A stretch of DNA of 64,000 nt from Lachnospiraceae bacterium. GTDB lineage: Bacteria; Bacillota; Clostridia; Lachnospirales; Lachnospiraceae. Both the position numbers and the translations under genes were made by a program. The notes below the pieces were generated by a model. That model was not told where the DNA came from and did no database searches. It was given only the letters and a program-made list of their open reading frames with translations. Shown piece by piece: positions 50,941 to 59,043 of this stretch. Where the stretch lies: the NCBI GenBank assembly GCA_024687125.1, contig JAILFA010000033.1:1-64000 (forward strand), given 5' to 3'. How positions within the stretch are numbered: position 1 is the stretch's first letter; each line of letters opens with the position of its first letter.

Positions 50941-52452
50941 ATGCAGTTTGCTTCACTGATCTTCATCCTGTTTTTCCTTCCCGGAACACTTCTGGCATAC
51001 TATCTGGTGTCCCGCAGGAGTGCCATGTACGCGCGCCTTGTTCTGCTGGCGGCTTCTCTTCTTTTCTGCGGACTGACGGATCTCTGGTCCTTATGCACGC
51101 TGCTGGTCTCCGCCGCAGAGAGTTTTCTCTTTGCACGGGCGATCCTGCGGGCGGGACCGGGGGCAAAGCGCGGGCGCGTGCTGCTGGCAGCCGGTATCGT
51201 TGTTCAGGCGGCGGGGCTGATATATTTCAAGTATCTCGGTTTTCTGACCGGCGCGATCGGGCTGCTCCTCGGAAATGATTTTATGTGGCAGAGCGTTATT
51301 CTCCCGCTGGGGATCAGTTATTCCACATTTACGCAGATCGCTTTTCTGGTGGATGTGTGGCGCGGCAGGATTTCCGAGCCGGTGCGTTTTTGGGAATATG
51401 CCGGCTATCTCTTTTTCTTTCCGAAACTGACGCAGGGACCGATCGCTTCCGGAACAGCATTGTTTGAGCAGCTCTCCGGCAGATCCGCGGGGGGACGGGT
51501 GACGGCAGAAGGTCTTTCCTCCGGCCTGGTCCTGTTCACGTTTGGACTCTCCAAAAAGCTTTTGATCGCGGATGTATTCGGCCGTGCCGTGGATACCGTG
51601 TTCGCGGCGTATCCCTATTTTTCGCCCGCGGATGTTGTCGTAACGATCCTTTCCTATTCGTTTCAGATCTATTTTGACTTCAGCGGATACTCCGATATGG
51701 CGATGGGCGTTGCCAGCATGTTCGGCTATGAGCTTCCGGTCAACTTTAATTCCCCGTATCGGGCACAGTCGATCACTGATTTCTGGCGCAGATGGCATAT
51801 GTCCCTGACGGGATTCCTGCGGGAATACCTGTACTTTCCGCTGGGAGGCAGCCGGAAAGGGACGCTGCGTACGTTGGGAAATATCATGGTCGTCTTTCTG
51901 GTCAGCGGTCTCTGGCATGGGGCCAATTGGACCTTTGTCCTCTGGGGTGCTTTTCACGGACTGCTGCAGGTACTGGAGAGAACGGCAGGAAAACTGATCG
52001 CACGGATCTGCGCGGGGCGGGCAAACCCTGCGTTACCTGTGATCGCGGCCGCCGTTTTGAGGATTCTGCGCTGGGCGGTGACCTTCGCGCTGGTCTCTGT
52101 TCTCTGGCTGCTCTTCCGCTGCCCATCCGCGGAGGTGTTCGGCGGCTTCCTCGATATCCTGAGGGAAGATATGCCCTGGAGCATCCGTCAGGATGTGCTT
52201 GAAGTGTTTCGCCTTCCCGGCATTCGGGGACTGCTTGGGGCCGCGGTCACGGAAAGCACTGAAGGGATCATCGGGACGCTGTCGATGGTCTTTTGGATGA
52301 TCCTTGCTTTTGTGATCTGCCTACAGCCGAAGAATAATGAGACCTGCGTGTATCGGAGGAGTACCTTCCTGTTTGCGGTGACCGCTGTCCTGCTCGCGGT
52401 ATGTATCCTGTCCGCCAATGACATGTCGGCATTCCTCTATACGAATTTCTGA
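50941..52452 (+). CDS. MBOAT family O-acyltransferase
   Basis: A 503-residue polytopic membrane protein with ten or more hydrophobic helices, of the AlgI/DltB group. Family marks: YFKYLGFL near the N-terminus, LPLGISYSTFTQIAFLVDVWRG, YLFFFPKLTQGPI, SFQIYFDFSGYSDMAMGVASMFGYELPVNFNSPY, DFWRRWHMSLTGFLREYLYFPLGGSR, and the catalytic His in LWHGANWTFVLWGAFHG. It would pass an acyl (normally acetyl) group across the membrane. The partner lies directly downstream. Starts 7 bases after pseG. Confidence 0.94.
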   Translation: MQFASLIFILFFLPGTLLAYYLVSRRSAMYARLVLLAASLLFCGLTDLWSLCTLLVSAAESFLFARAILRAGPGAKRGRVLLAAGIVVQAAGLIYFKYLGFLTGAIGLLLGNDFMWQSVILPLGISYSTFTQIAFLVDVWRGRISEPVRFWEYAGYLFFFPKLTQGPIASGTALFEQLSGRSAGGRVTAEGLSSGLVLFTFGLSKKLLIADVFGRAVDTVFAAYPYFSPADVVVTILSYSFQIYFDFSGYSDMAMGVASMFGYELPVNFNSPYRAQSITDFWRRWHMSLTGFLREYLYFPLGGSRKGTLRTLGNIMVVFLVSGLWHGANWTFVLWGAFHGLLQVLERTAGKLIARICAGRANPALPVIAAAVLRILRWAVTFALVSVLWLLFRCPSAEVFGGFLDILREDMPWSIRQDVLEVFRLPGIRGLLGAAVTESTEGIIGTLSMVFWMILAFVICLQPKNNETCVYRRSTFLFAVTAVLLAVCILSANDMSAFLYTNF

Positions 52453-52453
52453 A

Positions 52454-53578
52454 ATGGAGACAATGGATAAGGAGAAAACAGTAAAAAAAAAGGAGTGGAC
52501 CGCAAAGCGGTTTCTGGTCGGGATCCTGATCGTGCAGGGCGTGATCCTTGTGACGGTCGCGATCCTTACGATCATTCTGGATCCTTTCTTTCACTATCAC
52601 GCGCCGCTTGATGGTTTTTTCTACAAATTGTCGGATCAGCGGCATCAGAATAACGGCATCACCAGACACTTTGACTATGATGCGGTCATCACCGGGACCA
52701 GCATGGTGGAGAACTTCAGGGCGAGCGAGTTTTCGGATCTCTTCGGAACCCGGACGATCAAGGTTCCATATCCGGGAGCGACCTTCAAGGAGGTAAATGA
52801 TAATCTGGATGTCGCATTCGCGACGCACGATGAGATACGATATGTTCTGCGCGGCCTGGATTACTCCCATCTGGTGGAGGATGCACAGGCGATCCGGACG
52901 GATATGGGGGAGTACCCCTCCTATCTTTACGATGACAATCCGTTCAACGATGTGAAATACTTCTATAACAGAACGATGCTCTCGGTCTATCTGGCACCGA
53001 TGCTTCGCGGATACCTTTCGGGAACGGCCGGCGGGGTGACGGATTTCGATACCTACGGATCAAGCGCGGGAGATGAGTATTCGGCGGCTGTGACGCTGGG
53101 TGACAGGGAGTCTTTTCAGGTGGATCGCGCTGAGAACTCGCGGCTCACGGAAGAGGAAAAGGTGATGCTGCTGGAGAATATCCGGCAGAATGTAACGCGG
53201 ACAGCACTGGATCATCCGGAAACAGAGTTTCTTATCTTTTTTACACCCTACAGTGCGGCGTGGTACGGGGCCCTTCTGGAAAAGGGAGGATTCGGAAGCC
53301 AGTTTGAGGCGGAGAGGATCGCGGCACAGGAGATGCTCGCCTGTCCGAACATCCGCCTGTTCTCTTTTGCCGCGGAACCGGAGATCACGATGGATCTCTC
53401 CCATTATAAGGATTTCGGTCACTACTCGCCGGAAATCTCATCGCTTCTTCTGGAAAGGATAGCGGCAGGGGAAAACGAGCTGACGCCGGAAAACCTTGAC
53501 GCCTGCCTTACTGCTGAGGAGAAGCTGTATCGGGAACTTGACTACGACGCGCTGATCCGGCAGAAAAATACGCCATGA
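52454..53578 (+). CDS. SGNH-hydrolase-like partner of the MBOAT acyltransferase
   Basis: A 374-residue protein with one N-terminal membrane helix (about 18-40, LVGILIVQGVILVTVAILTIIL) and an extracytoplasmic domain. The block FDYDAVITGTSMVENFRASEF is the GDS-like motif of DltD/AlgX-type SGNH proteins (Ser nucleophile), and DLSHYKDFGHYSPEIS carries the Asp-x-x-His region. Such proteins receive the acyl group from MBOAT and pass it to the glycan outside. The start is uncertain: ATG 52454 lies two bases after the upstream stop without a good site, ATG 52463 has GGAG too close. The last 71 bases overlap the convergent gene on the minus strand. Confidence 0.85.
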   Translation: METMDKEKTVKKKEWTAKRFLVGILIVQGVILVTVAILTIILDPFFHYHAPLDGFFYKLSDQRHQNNGITRHFDYDAVITGTSMVENFRASEFSDLFGTRTIKVPYPGATFKEVNDNLDVAFATHDEIRYVLRGLDYSHLVEDAQAIRTDMGEYPSYLYDDNPFNDVKYFYNRTMLSVYLAPMLRGYLSGTAGGVTDFDTYGSSAGDEYSAAVTLGDRESFQVDRAENSRLTEEEKVMLLENIRQNVTRTALDHPETEFLIFFTPYSAAWYGALLEKGGFGSQFEAERIAAQEMLACPNIRLFSFAAEPEITMDLSHYKDFGHYSPEISSLLLERIAAGENELTPENLDACLTAEEKLYRELDYDALIRQKNTP

Positions 53579-55037
53579 TCGGCAGGAAAGTATAAAAGGC
53601 TCCCATATTGTAGATCATATACCGGGACTGTGTGAACATGAGGAGTCCGACGGCACAGGCATTGATGATGATCCCGATGAGAACGATCTCGCCGGCGAGA
53701 AAAAGCTCCCGGCTCCCTTTGCGCAGTGTCTTAAGGAGCAGGAACAGGTACAGGGCATAGATCGCGAGTACATAGGGCTGCAGGATATCGGACATCTTCG
53801 CTACACCGTTCATTAGGCCGGAAAGGATCTGTGTACCGTAGGCACGCAGGGAGAACGGGGGTATACGCTTTACGAGCGCCAGGTTGAACACGGTGATGAT
53901 ATCATCGTAGACCAGGGCGCGGCGGGCTTCTGTGAGCGTCAGTCTGCCGGTCTCGTCCGGGGTGAGCATCTTCTCAAAATCGATCCCGGCGCCGGTATAG
54001 TCAGCTGCCTCTTCTCCGTTGTAAAGAGCGATCCGCTCATCGATATAGGCTTCCACGGTTTCGATCGTCGCGTTAAATCCGATACTGTCATAACTGAACG
54101 CAAAATGCTCGGCCATGTCGATCCAGCTGTCCGCGGGAGGCATCTGGTCTTCGAGCAGAGATCGCTCTCTGCAGTTTTCCAGCAGAGTCAGGAAGAGTTT
54201 CCGTTCATCCGCGTTCTTTACGGGGTCAATGGCATCGGCGACCTCGGGTGTGGCATTGTACATCATCGTACTGTAAAAAGCCTTGTTGCCGAAGGTATGC
54301 TTCATGAACTCTCCGTGCATGGCAAGGTGAAAGCTGCAGTCAAAGAGGAGCGCAAGGATATAGGCGGCACCGCAGAGAGCGACACTGAGCAGAAAACGCT
54401 TCACGGAACGGCTGTGCCTGCCGATCAGATCATGTATCAGTGAGATAACGAAGAACAGAGCAGGTACAATGACCATATGGGTGCGCGATGCCAGAAGGGC
54501 GGTCATCAGCAGGAAAAGACGAAGCAGATGCTTCTTTTCGTGACGTGTCATCCAGTACCAGAGATCGATGCAGAACAGCAGGTAGAGCGGCATGGCCAGA
54601 CTTTCCGACAGAATACTCTCGGCATACATGGAGGAGCGTTTGGCGGAAAAGCGGTTGAGCAGAGCGACGGCGAGCTGCATTCCGGAGGCAAGAATACCGA
54701 AAAGCTGTGGGTGACGGATGCCGGCGCGTTTCATCTCGCTCCAGACTGCCTGTCCGACGCGCCATGTGGCATAACCGTTGACCGCTCCGGCGATCAGTGC
54801 AGCGGGAAAAAGATACAGGGGACTGCCGTATAAGAGGGGTGTCTCCCCGAAGATCTGCCGCATAATGAACAGAAACATGGGATAGAGCGGCGGACGTGAA
54901 TTGTCCGCAGTGATGTAGCTCTCGGAATCCACGCAGATCACCGGTCCGTCGATCAGTACGAAGACCAGGAAAAAGCCGATGCACGCTGCCAGAGGAAGAG
55001 CCTGCCGCAGGAACTGCCGGTTGTTTTTGTTCTGCAT
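53508..55037 (-). CDS. Polytopic membrane protein, probable GT-C-type glycosyltransferase
   Basis: A 509-residue membrane protein with about ten helices. The first extracytoplasmic loop has DGPVICVDSESYITADNSRPPLYPMF, like the Asp/Glu motif of GT-C (GT39/ArnT-like) enzymes that use lipid-linked sugars. SILSESLAMPLYLLFCIDLW and LLASRTHMVIVPALFFV follow. A hydrophilic loop of about 150 residues (from about 250 to 400) lies before the last helices, unlike most GT39 proteins. RBS is GAAAGG at 10 bases. It converges on the SGNH gene with a 71-base overlap. The assignment to GT-C rests on topology and one motif. Confidence 0.65.
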   Translation of the reverse strand: MQNKNNRQFLRQALPLAACIGFFLVFVLIDGPVICVDSESYITADNSRPPLYPMFLFIMRQIFGETPLLYGSPLYLFPAALIAGAVNGYATWRVGQAVWSEMKRAGIRHPQLFGILASGMQLAVALLNRFSAKRSSMYAESILSESLAMPLYLLFCIDLWYWMTRHEKKHLLRLFLLMTALLASRTHMVIVPALFFVISLIHDLIGRHSRSVKRFLLSVALCGAAYILALLFDCSFHLAMHGEFMKHTFGNKAFYSTMMYNATPEVADAIDPVKNADERKLFLTLLENCRERSLLEDQMPPADSWIDMAEHFAFSYDSIGFNATIETVEAYIDERIALYNGEEAADYTGAGIDFEKMLTPDETGRLTLTEARRALVYDDIITVFNLALVKRIPPFSLRAYGTQILSGLMNGVAKMSDILQPYVLAIYALYLFLLLKTLRKGSRELFLAGEIVLIGIIINACAVGLLMFTQSRYMIYNMGAFYTFLPIMAYFSAGSARRSQVPDTASPQQ

Positions 55038-55091
55038 GGGTAATCTGCCTTTCTTCCATTTTCAATATCGGGGCAAAAGCAACTCAGAAGT

Positions 55092-55120
55092 ATCCTACTC
55101 TATTCCCCTTCATCTGTCAA
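55092..55120 (-). promoter_or_regulatory. Sigma-70 promoter of the polytopic membrane protein
   Basis: Minus strand TTGACA (55120-55115), 17-base spacer, TAGGAT (55097-55092); start expected near 55085. Confidence 0.65.
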
Positions 55121-55147
55121 AACGCTTAAAATGGGGAAAACGGAGAA

Positions 55148-55183
55148 TTGTAACTTGCAGTAACCGTTCCTATATGGTAAAAA
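55148..55183 (+). promoter_or_regulatory. Promoter of the amino-acid ABC transporter operon
   Basis: Two overlapping sigma-70 candidates: TTGTAA-17-TATATG (55148-55176) and TTGCAG-17-TAAAAA (55155-55183). Both would give a leader of 30-40 bases with the very strong AAGGAGGAGG site. Confidence 0.6.
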
Positions 55184-55221
55184 TAAAAATGATTTTTTGT
55201 TTTAGAAGGAGGAGGAAGATT

Positions 55222-55974
55222 ATGAAGAAACAGGTATTATCAGCTGCACTGATCGTGATGATGGTCCTGACGCTCTGTGCGTGCGGATCGAGCGGATCTT
55301 CGGGAACCGCGACCAAGGGCGTGCTCGTTATGGCCACCAACGCGGAATTCCCGCCCTATGAGTACAAGGAAGGGGACAAGATCGTCGGCATCGATGCGGA
55401 GATCGCGGAAGCCATTGCCCAGAAGATCGGATGCAAACTCGAGATCGAGGACATTGCGTTTGATTCCATCATTGCGGAGGTTGTCTCCGGAAAAGCAGAC
55501 ATCGGTCTGGCCGGTATGACGATCACCGAGGATCGCAAGCAGAGCGTTAATTTCTCTGATCCCTATGCGACCTCCAGCCAGGTGGTCATCGTCCAGGAAG
55601 CGTCCGGCATCAAAGGTCTGAGCGATCTTACGGAGGATTCCGTCATCGGCGTACAGATCGGAACCACCGGTGATATTTATTGCTCCGACAGCTTCCAGAA
55701 TATCGAGAGGTACAACAAGGGCATGGAGGCTGTGCAGGCACTCACCCAGGGCAAGATCGACGCCGTTGTCATCGACAGTGAGCCTGCCAAGGTCTTTGTC
55801 TCCGAGAACGCCGGTCTCATCATCCTCGATGAGAGCTACACGGACGAGGAGTACGCCGCGGCGATCCGCAAGGACAACACCGAGCTTCTTGAGGCGGTGA
55901 ACAAAGCGCTCTCTGAGCTCAAGGCGGACGGCACGCTGGATGCCATTGTTGCCAAGTATATTTCAGCGAACTAA
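55222..55974 (+). CDS. Amino-acid ABC transporter substrate-binding lipoprotein
   Basis: A 250-residue solute-binding protein (family 3, periplasmic-binding fold) for polar amino acids. Signal peptide MKKQVLSAALIVMMVLTLCAC with lipobox LCAC, then a Gly/Ser linker. Domain motifs: LVMATNAEFPPYEYKEGDKIVGIDAEIAEAIA, FDSIIAEVVSGKADIGLAGMTITEDR, NFSDPYATSSQVVIV, GVQIGTTGDIY, KIDAVVIDSEPAKVFV. The Asp-rich pocket resembles cystine/arginine/histidine binders, ligand not determinable. The first gene of a three-gene operon; the open frame reaches back to 54979 but the ATG at 55222 has the ribosome site and the signal peptide. Confidence 0.95.
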   Translation: MKKQVLSAALIVMMVLTLCACGSSGSSGTATKGVLVMATNAEFPPYEYKEGDKIVGIDAEIAEAIAQKIGCKLEIEDIAFDSIIAEVVSGKADIGLAGMTITEDRKQSVNFSDPYATSSQVVIVQEASGIKGLSDLTEDSVIGVQIGTTGDIYCSDSFQNIERYNKGMEAVQALTQGKIDAVVIDSEPAKVFVSENAGLIILDESYTDEEYAAAIRKDNTELLEAVNKALSELKADGTLDAIVAKYISAN

Positions 55975-55983
55975 GGATATTTT

Positions 55984-56682
55984 ATGAACTGGTGGGAGCA
56001 GTTTCAGGCGGATTTCTACCTGAATTTCGTCAAAGATGACCGCTGGCTGTATCTGACGCGCGGTCTTAAGGTGACGCTTGTGGTGACGGTCTGTTCGGCA
56101 CTCATGGGTATCATCCTTGGCTTTCTGGTCGCCATCGTCCGGAGTACCTGCGAAAATACCGGACGGCTGAAGATCCTGAACGCGGTCTGCAAGCTGTACC
56201 TGACCATCATCCGGGGAACACCGGTGGTCGTGCAGCTCCTGATCATCTATTTCATCATCTTTGGGAGCGTCAGAGTGGACAAGACACTGACCGCGATCAT
56301 AGCGTTCGGGATCAATTCCGGCGCGTATCAGGCGGAGATCTTCCGCTCGGGGATCCAGTCGATCCCGCGCGGTCAGTTTGAGGCGGGGCGGAGTCTGGGC
56401 TTTACCTACGGCCAGACCATGCTCCACATTATCATGCCGCAGGCCTTCCGCGTCTGCGTGCCGACGCTTTGCAACGAATTCATCACCCTGCTCAAGGAGA
56501 CCTCCGTCGCCGGATATATCGCACTCGAGGATCTCACCAAGGGCGGCGATATCATCCGCAGCCGCACGTATTCGGCCTTCATGCCGCTCATTGCGGTTGC
56601 CCTGATCTATCTGATCATGGTGATGATCCTCACCAGACTGGTCTCTCTTCTGGAAAGGAGGCTCGCCCGTGGCACAAGATAA
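55984..56682 (+). CDS. Amino-acid ABC transporter permease
   Basis: A 232-residue permease of the HisM/GlnP family with five to six membrane helices. TM1: [30 protein letters not shown]; then [70 protein letters not shown] (the EAA loop that docks on the ATPase), [18 protein letters not shown]. Starts 9 bases after the binding protein and overlaps the ATPase by 14 bases. A single permease gene implies a homodimer. Confidence 0.95.
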   Translation: MNWWEQFQADFYLNFVKDDRWLYLTRGLKVTLVVTVCSALMGIILGFLVAIVRSTCENTGRLKILNAVCKLYLTIIRGTPVVVQLLIIYFIIFGSVRVDKTLTAIIAFGINSGAYQAEIFRSGIQSIPRGQFEAGRSLGFTYGQTMLHIIMPQAFRVCVPTLCNEFITLLKETSVAGYIALEDLTKGGDIIRSRTYSAFMPLIAVALIYLIMVMILTRLVSLLERRLARGTR

Positions 56683-57433
56683 CATGGCGGTATCTGCTCC
56701 CGGCGAAGCCCTGATCCGGGTAGAGCATCTTGAAAAGCACTTTGACGGCCAGATCGTCCTTAAGGATCTTTCTACAGAGATCCATAAGGGCGATGTGGTC
56801 TGCGTTATCGGTCCGTCCGGTTCCGGCAAATCCACTTTTCTCCGGTGCCTGAACCGTCTGGAGGAGCCGACGGGCGGACATATCTATATGGATGGCATCG
56901 ATATCTGCGATCCCCACACGAACATCGACCATCATCGCCAGAAGATGGGCATGGTTTTTCAGCAGTTCAACCTCTTTCCGCAGATGACCATCATGAAAAA
57001 TCTGACGCTGGCGCCGATGAAGCTGCAGAAACGTTCCAAAGAAGAGGCGGAAGCCTACGCGGAGGAGCTGCTGAAGCGTGTCGGTCTGGCTGACCGCAGG
57101 GATTCCTATCCGGGTGAACTCTCCGGCGGACAGCAGCAGCGTATCGCCATTGTGCGCGCTCTCTGCATGCGCCCCGAGGTCATGCTCTTTGACGAGCCCA
57201 CCAGCGCACTTGATCCGGAGATGGTCGGAGAAGTACTGAATGTCATGAAGGATCTGGCGGCGGAAAAGATGACCATGGTCGTGGTGACGCATGAGATGGG
57301 ATTTGCCAGAGAAGTCGCCAGCCGGGTGATGTTCCTGGAAGGCGGTGAATTCATCGAGGACGGCGAGCCGACAGAGTTCTTTGCGCATCCGAAGAGCGAG
57401 CGCCTGAAGAGCTTTTTGGGAAAGGTGCTCTAA
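56669..57433 (+). CDS. Amino-acid ABC transporter ATPase
   Basis: A 254-residue ATPase of the GlnQ/HisP type. Walker [15 protein letters not shown]-loop [18 protein letters not shown], signature [15 protein letters not shown], Walker [21 protein letters not shown], His switch [13 protein letters not shown]. The GTG at 56669 has GGAGG upstream; the first 14 residues ([14 protein letters not shown]) form a short extra tail. Last gene of the operon; the stop overlaps the convergent LOG gene by 4 bases. Confidence 0.96.
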   Translation: MAQDNMAVSAPGEALIRVEHLEKHFDGQIVLKDLSTEIHKGDVVCVIGPSGSGKSTFLRCLNRLEEPTGGHIYMDGIDICDPHTNIDHHRQKMGMVFQQFNLFPQMTIMKNLTLAPMKLQKRSKEEAEAYAEELLKRVGLADRRDSYPGELSGGQQQRIAIVRALCMRPEVMLFDEPTSALDPEMVGEVLNVMKDLAAEKMTMVVVTHEMGFAREVASRVMFLEGGEFIEDGEPTEFFAHPKSERLKSFLGKVL

Positions 57434-58005
57434 TACCCCCCGCTCGCGGTTCTGCCCTTATCCCGGTAGTTCGTGATGAACGTTTCGATCTCCTGCAGGT
57501 CCGATGAGAACAGGACGCCCTCCAGAGCCTCCCGTTCCATGAACTGTGCACGGATCATTCCTTCATAGACCGCACGCAGCGGTTCGTAAAATCCATTCTC
57601 ATTGAACAGGATACAGGGACTCTTGTTGACGCCGAGCCTCTGCCAGGAGATCACCTCCGTGATCTCTTCGAGCGTCCCCGCTCCGCCCGGCAGAGCGATC
57701 AGCGCATCAGACAGATCGCACATGCGCTTTTTTCGGGCGGACATGTTCTCTTCGATCAGCAGGGTTGTGAGGTGCTTGTGGCACCAGCCGAGATCGACCA
57801 TGAAACGCGGGATCACACCGGTCACGCGTCCCCCTGCCTCAAGAACCGTATCGGCGATGCGGCCCATCATTCCGACCCTTCCGGCGCCGTAGACCAGCTC
57901 ATGCCCGTTTTCGGCGATCCATTTTCCCAGGCGTTCCGCAGCCTCCAGGTAGGCGGGATCGCTGCCGCCGGCTGCACCGCAGTATACTGCTATCTTCATC
58001 GTCAT
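57430..58005 (-). CDS. LOG family nucleotide hydrolase (TIGR00730)
   Basis: A 191-residue Rossmann-like protein of the LOG family, cytokinin-riboside 5'-monophosphate phosphoribohydrolases by homology; in bacteria they act on nucleoside 5'-monophosphates such as AMP or pyrimidine ones. Motifs: [42 protein letters not shown], and the diagnostic [12 protein letters not shown] with SARKKRM before it. It overlaps hypA by 4 bases and probably is cotranscribed with tadA and hypA. The role here is unknown. Confidence 0.93.
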   Translation of the reverse strand: MTMKIAVYCGAAGGSDPAYLEAAERLGKWIAENGHELVYGAGRVGMMGRIADTVLEAGGRVTGVIPRFMVDLGWCHKHLTTLLIEENMSARKKRMCDLSDALIALPGGAGTLEEITEVISWQRLGVNKSPCILFNENGFYEPLRAVYEGMIRAQFMEREALEGVLFSSDLQEIETFITNYRDKGRTASGGY

Positions 58006-58370
58006 TCCCCCTCCAGGGATTCCAGGCTTGCTTCCGTTCCGGTCCCTTTGATCAGTGTGCCGCTCCCGCCGCAGGCAGGACAGGAAAAAGGATCTCTGCC
58101 GGATCCCACGGTGTGCCCCGGAAGAAAGTCATATTCCGTGCCGCAGGCTTCGCACCGCAGCTTTGCCGGTTCTACGCAGAAGTCGAGCAGGGCTCCCTCC
58201 GCGGCTGTACCTTCACTGGCAGTCTCAAAATACAGTTTTACGCATTCCGGCTCGATCCCGGAGAGCTCACCGATGCGCAGCCGCAGCCGGCTGATCCGGG
58301 CAAGATTCTCCCGGCGGGCGGTTTCCTCAGCTTCGCCAAGGAGCTTTATGACAAAGGGAAGCTCGTGCAT
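58002..58370 (-). CDS. hypA: Hydrogenase nickel incorporation protein HypA
   Basis: A 122-residue nickel chaperone for NiFe hydrogenase (or urease) assembly. The start MHELPFV has the Ni-binding His2 and Glu3. The zinc domain has CEACGTEYD and CPACGGSG, four Cys in two CxxC pairs. The spacer between pairs and the length are normal. No hypB or hydrogenase is nearby, so it may work elsewhere, or the assignment covers a HypA-like zinc protein. Starts inside tadA (25-base overlap). Confidence 0.9.
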   Translation of the reverse strand: MHELPFVIKLLGEAEETARRENLARISRLRLRIGELSGIEPECVKLYFETASEGTAAEGALLDFCVEPAKLRCEACGTEYDFLPGHTVGSGRDPFSCPACGGSGTLIKGTGTEASLESLEGE

Positions 58371-58897
58371 TCTTCGCTCTCTTTGCCGGCGGGATCCTCC
58401 GGCCCGTTTTTTGAGCGGGCGCGCAGCTCTCTGAAAAAACGTCTGAGCAGGGCAGAGCAGGCTTCCCCGAGTACGCCTCTTTCCACGGCGGCCTGATGCA
58501 TGAAATCCGGGTTCTGGAGGATATTGATGATGGAGCCGCCGCTGCCGGCTTTGTCGCTGTCAGCGCCGATCACAACGCGGGGGATCCGCGCCTGAATGAT
58601 CGCGCCTGCGCACATCTGACAGGGCTCCAGGGTGACATAGAGGGTGCAGTCATCCAGCCGCCAGTCGTGAATTGCCCGATTGGCGCGGCGGATGGCTGTG
58701 ATCTCCGCGTGTGCGAGCGCCGTTCTGTCCGTATTCCGGCGGTTGTAGCCGCGGCCGATGATCTCACCGTTTCTGACGATCACGCAGCCGATCGGAACCT
58801 CACCGATGCGCATGGCATACCTCGCCTGCTCCAGCGCCTTTTTCATGAAGCGCTCGTCGTCCGTATCCGGTATTGTTGTTTTTCCCTGCTGTTCCAA
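58346..58897 (-). CDS. tadA: tRNA-specific adenosine deaminase (A34 to I34)
   Basis: About 183 residues. It converts A34 to inosine in tRNA-Arg(ACG). Zinc motifs: ALAHAEITAI (HAE) and LEPCQMCAGAI (PCxxC); other marks: GEVPIGCVIV and GGSIINILQ. The frame is open to 58939, but that overlaps the ffs promoter and RNA. The start is uncertain: TTG 58897 (GGGAAAAG upstream) or ATG 58846 (no site) begin before or at the conserved FMKKALEQA helix. The C-terminal 20 residues are charged and overlap hypA. Not related to the Tad pilus ATPase also called TadA. Confidence 0.9.
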   Translation of the reverse strand: MEQQGKTTIPDTDDERFMKKALEQARYAMRIGEVPIGCVIVRNGEIIGRGYNRRNTDRTALAHAEITAIRRANRAIHDWRLDDCTLYVTLEPCQMCAGAIIQARIPRVVIGADSDKAGSGGSIINILQNPDFMHQAAVERGVLGEACSALLRRFFRELRARSKNGPEDPAGKESEECTSFPLS

Positions 58898-58904
58898 TGC
58901 GCTA

Positions 58905-58933
58905 TTGACTTTTCCCAAATGATCCGATAACAT
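58905..58933 (+). promoter_or_regulatory. Promoter of the SRP RNA gene
   Basis: TTGACT (58905-58910), 17-base spacer, TAACAT (58928-58933); the start would be near 58938-58941, the first base of the RNA's terminal helix. Confidence 0.75.
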
Positions 58934-58937
58934 GAGC

Positions 58938-59041
58938 AAGGCCGTTGGTCTCGTGCAAGGCGGGCCCGTGAACCGTGTCAGGTCGGGAACGAAGCAGCAC
59001 TAAACGGATTTCCTCCTGTGTTGCGAGGTGCCGGCGGCCTT
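58938..59041 (+). ncRNA. ffs: Signal recognition particle RNA, small bacterial type
   Basis: About 104 bases. The conserved hairpin is GTCAGGTCGGGAACGAAGCA: the Ffh-binding asymmetric and symmetric loops and a GGAA tetraloop closed by C-G/G-C pairs. The ends pair: AAGGCCG (58938-58944) with CGGCCTT (59035-59041), and further in CTCG/GCAA with TTGC/GAG. It is the domain IV-only form, lacking an Alu domain. It binds Ffh to target membrane proteins. The T-rich TTCTTTATTT after the closing helix probably ends transcription. Confidence 0.93.
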
Positions 59042-59043
59042 CT

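Noticed and set aside
27476-53578. Horizontally acquired island
   Set aside because: Glycan clusters are often transferred, but I see no integrase, tRNA, direct repeats or visible change in base composition at either end.
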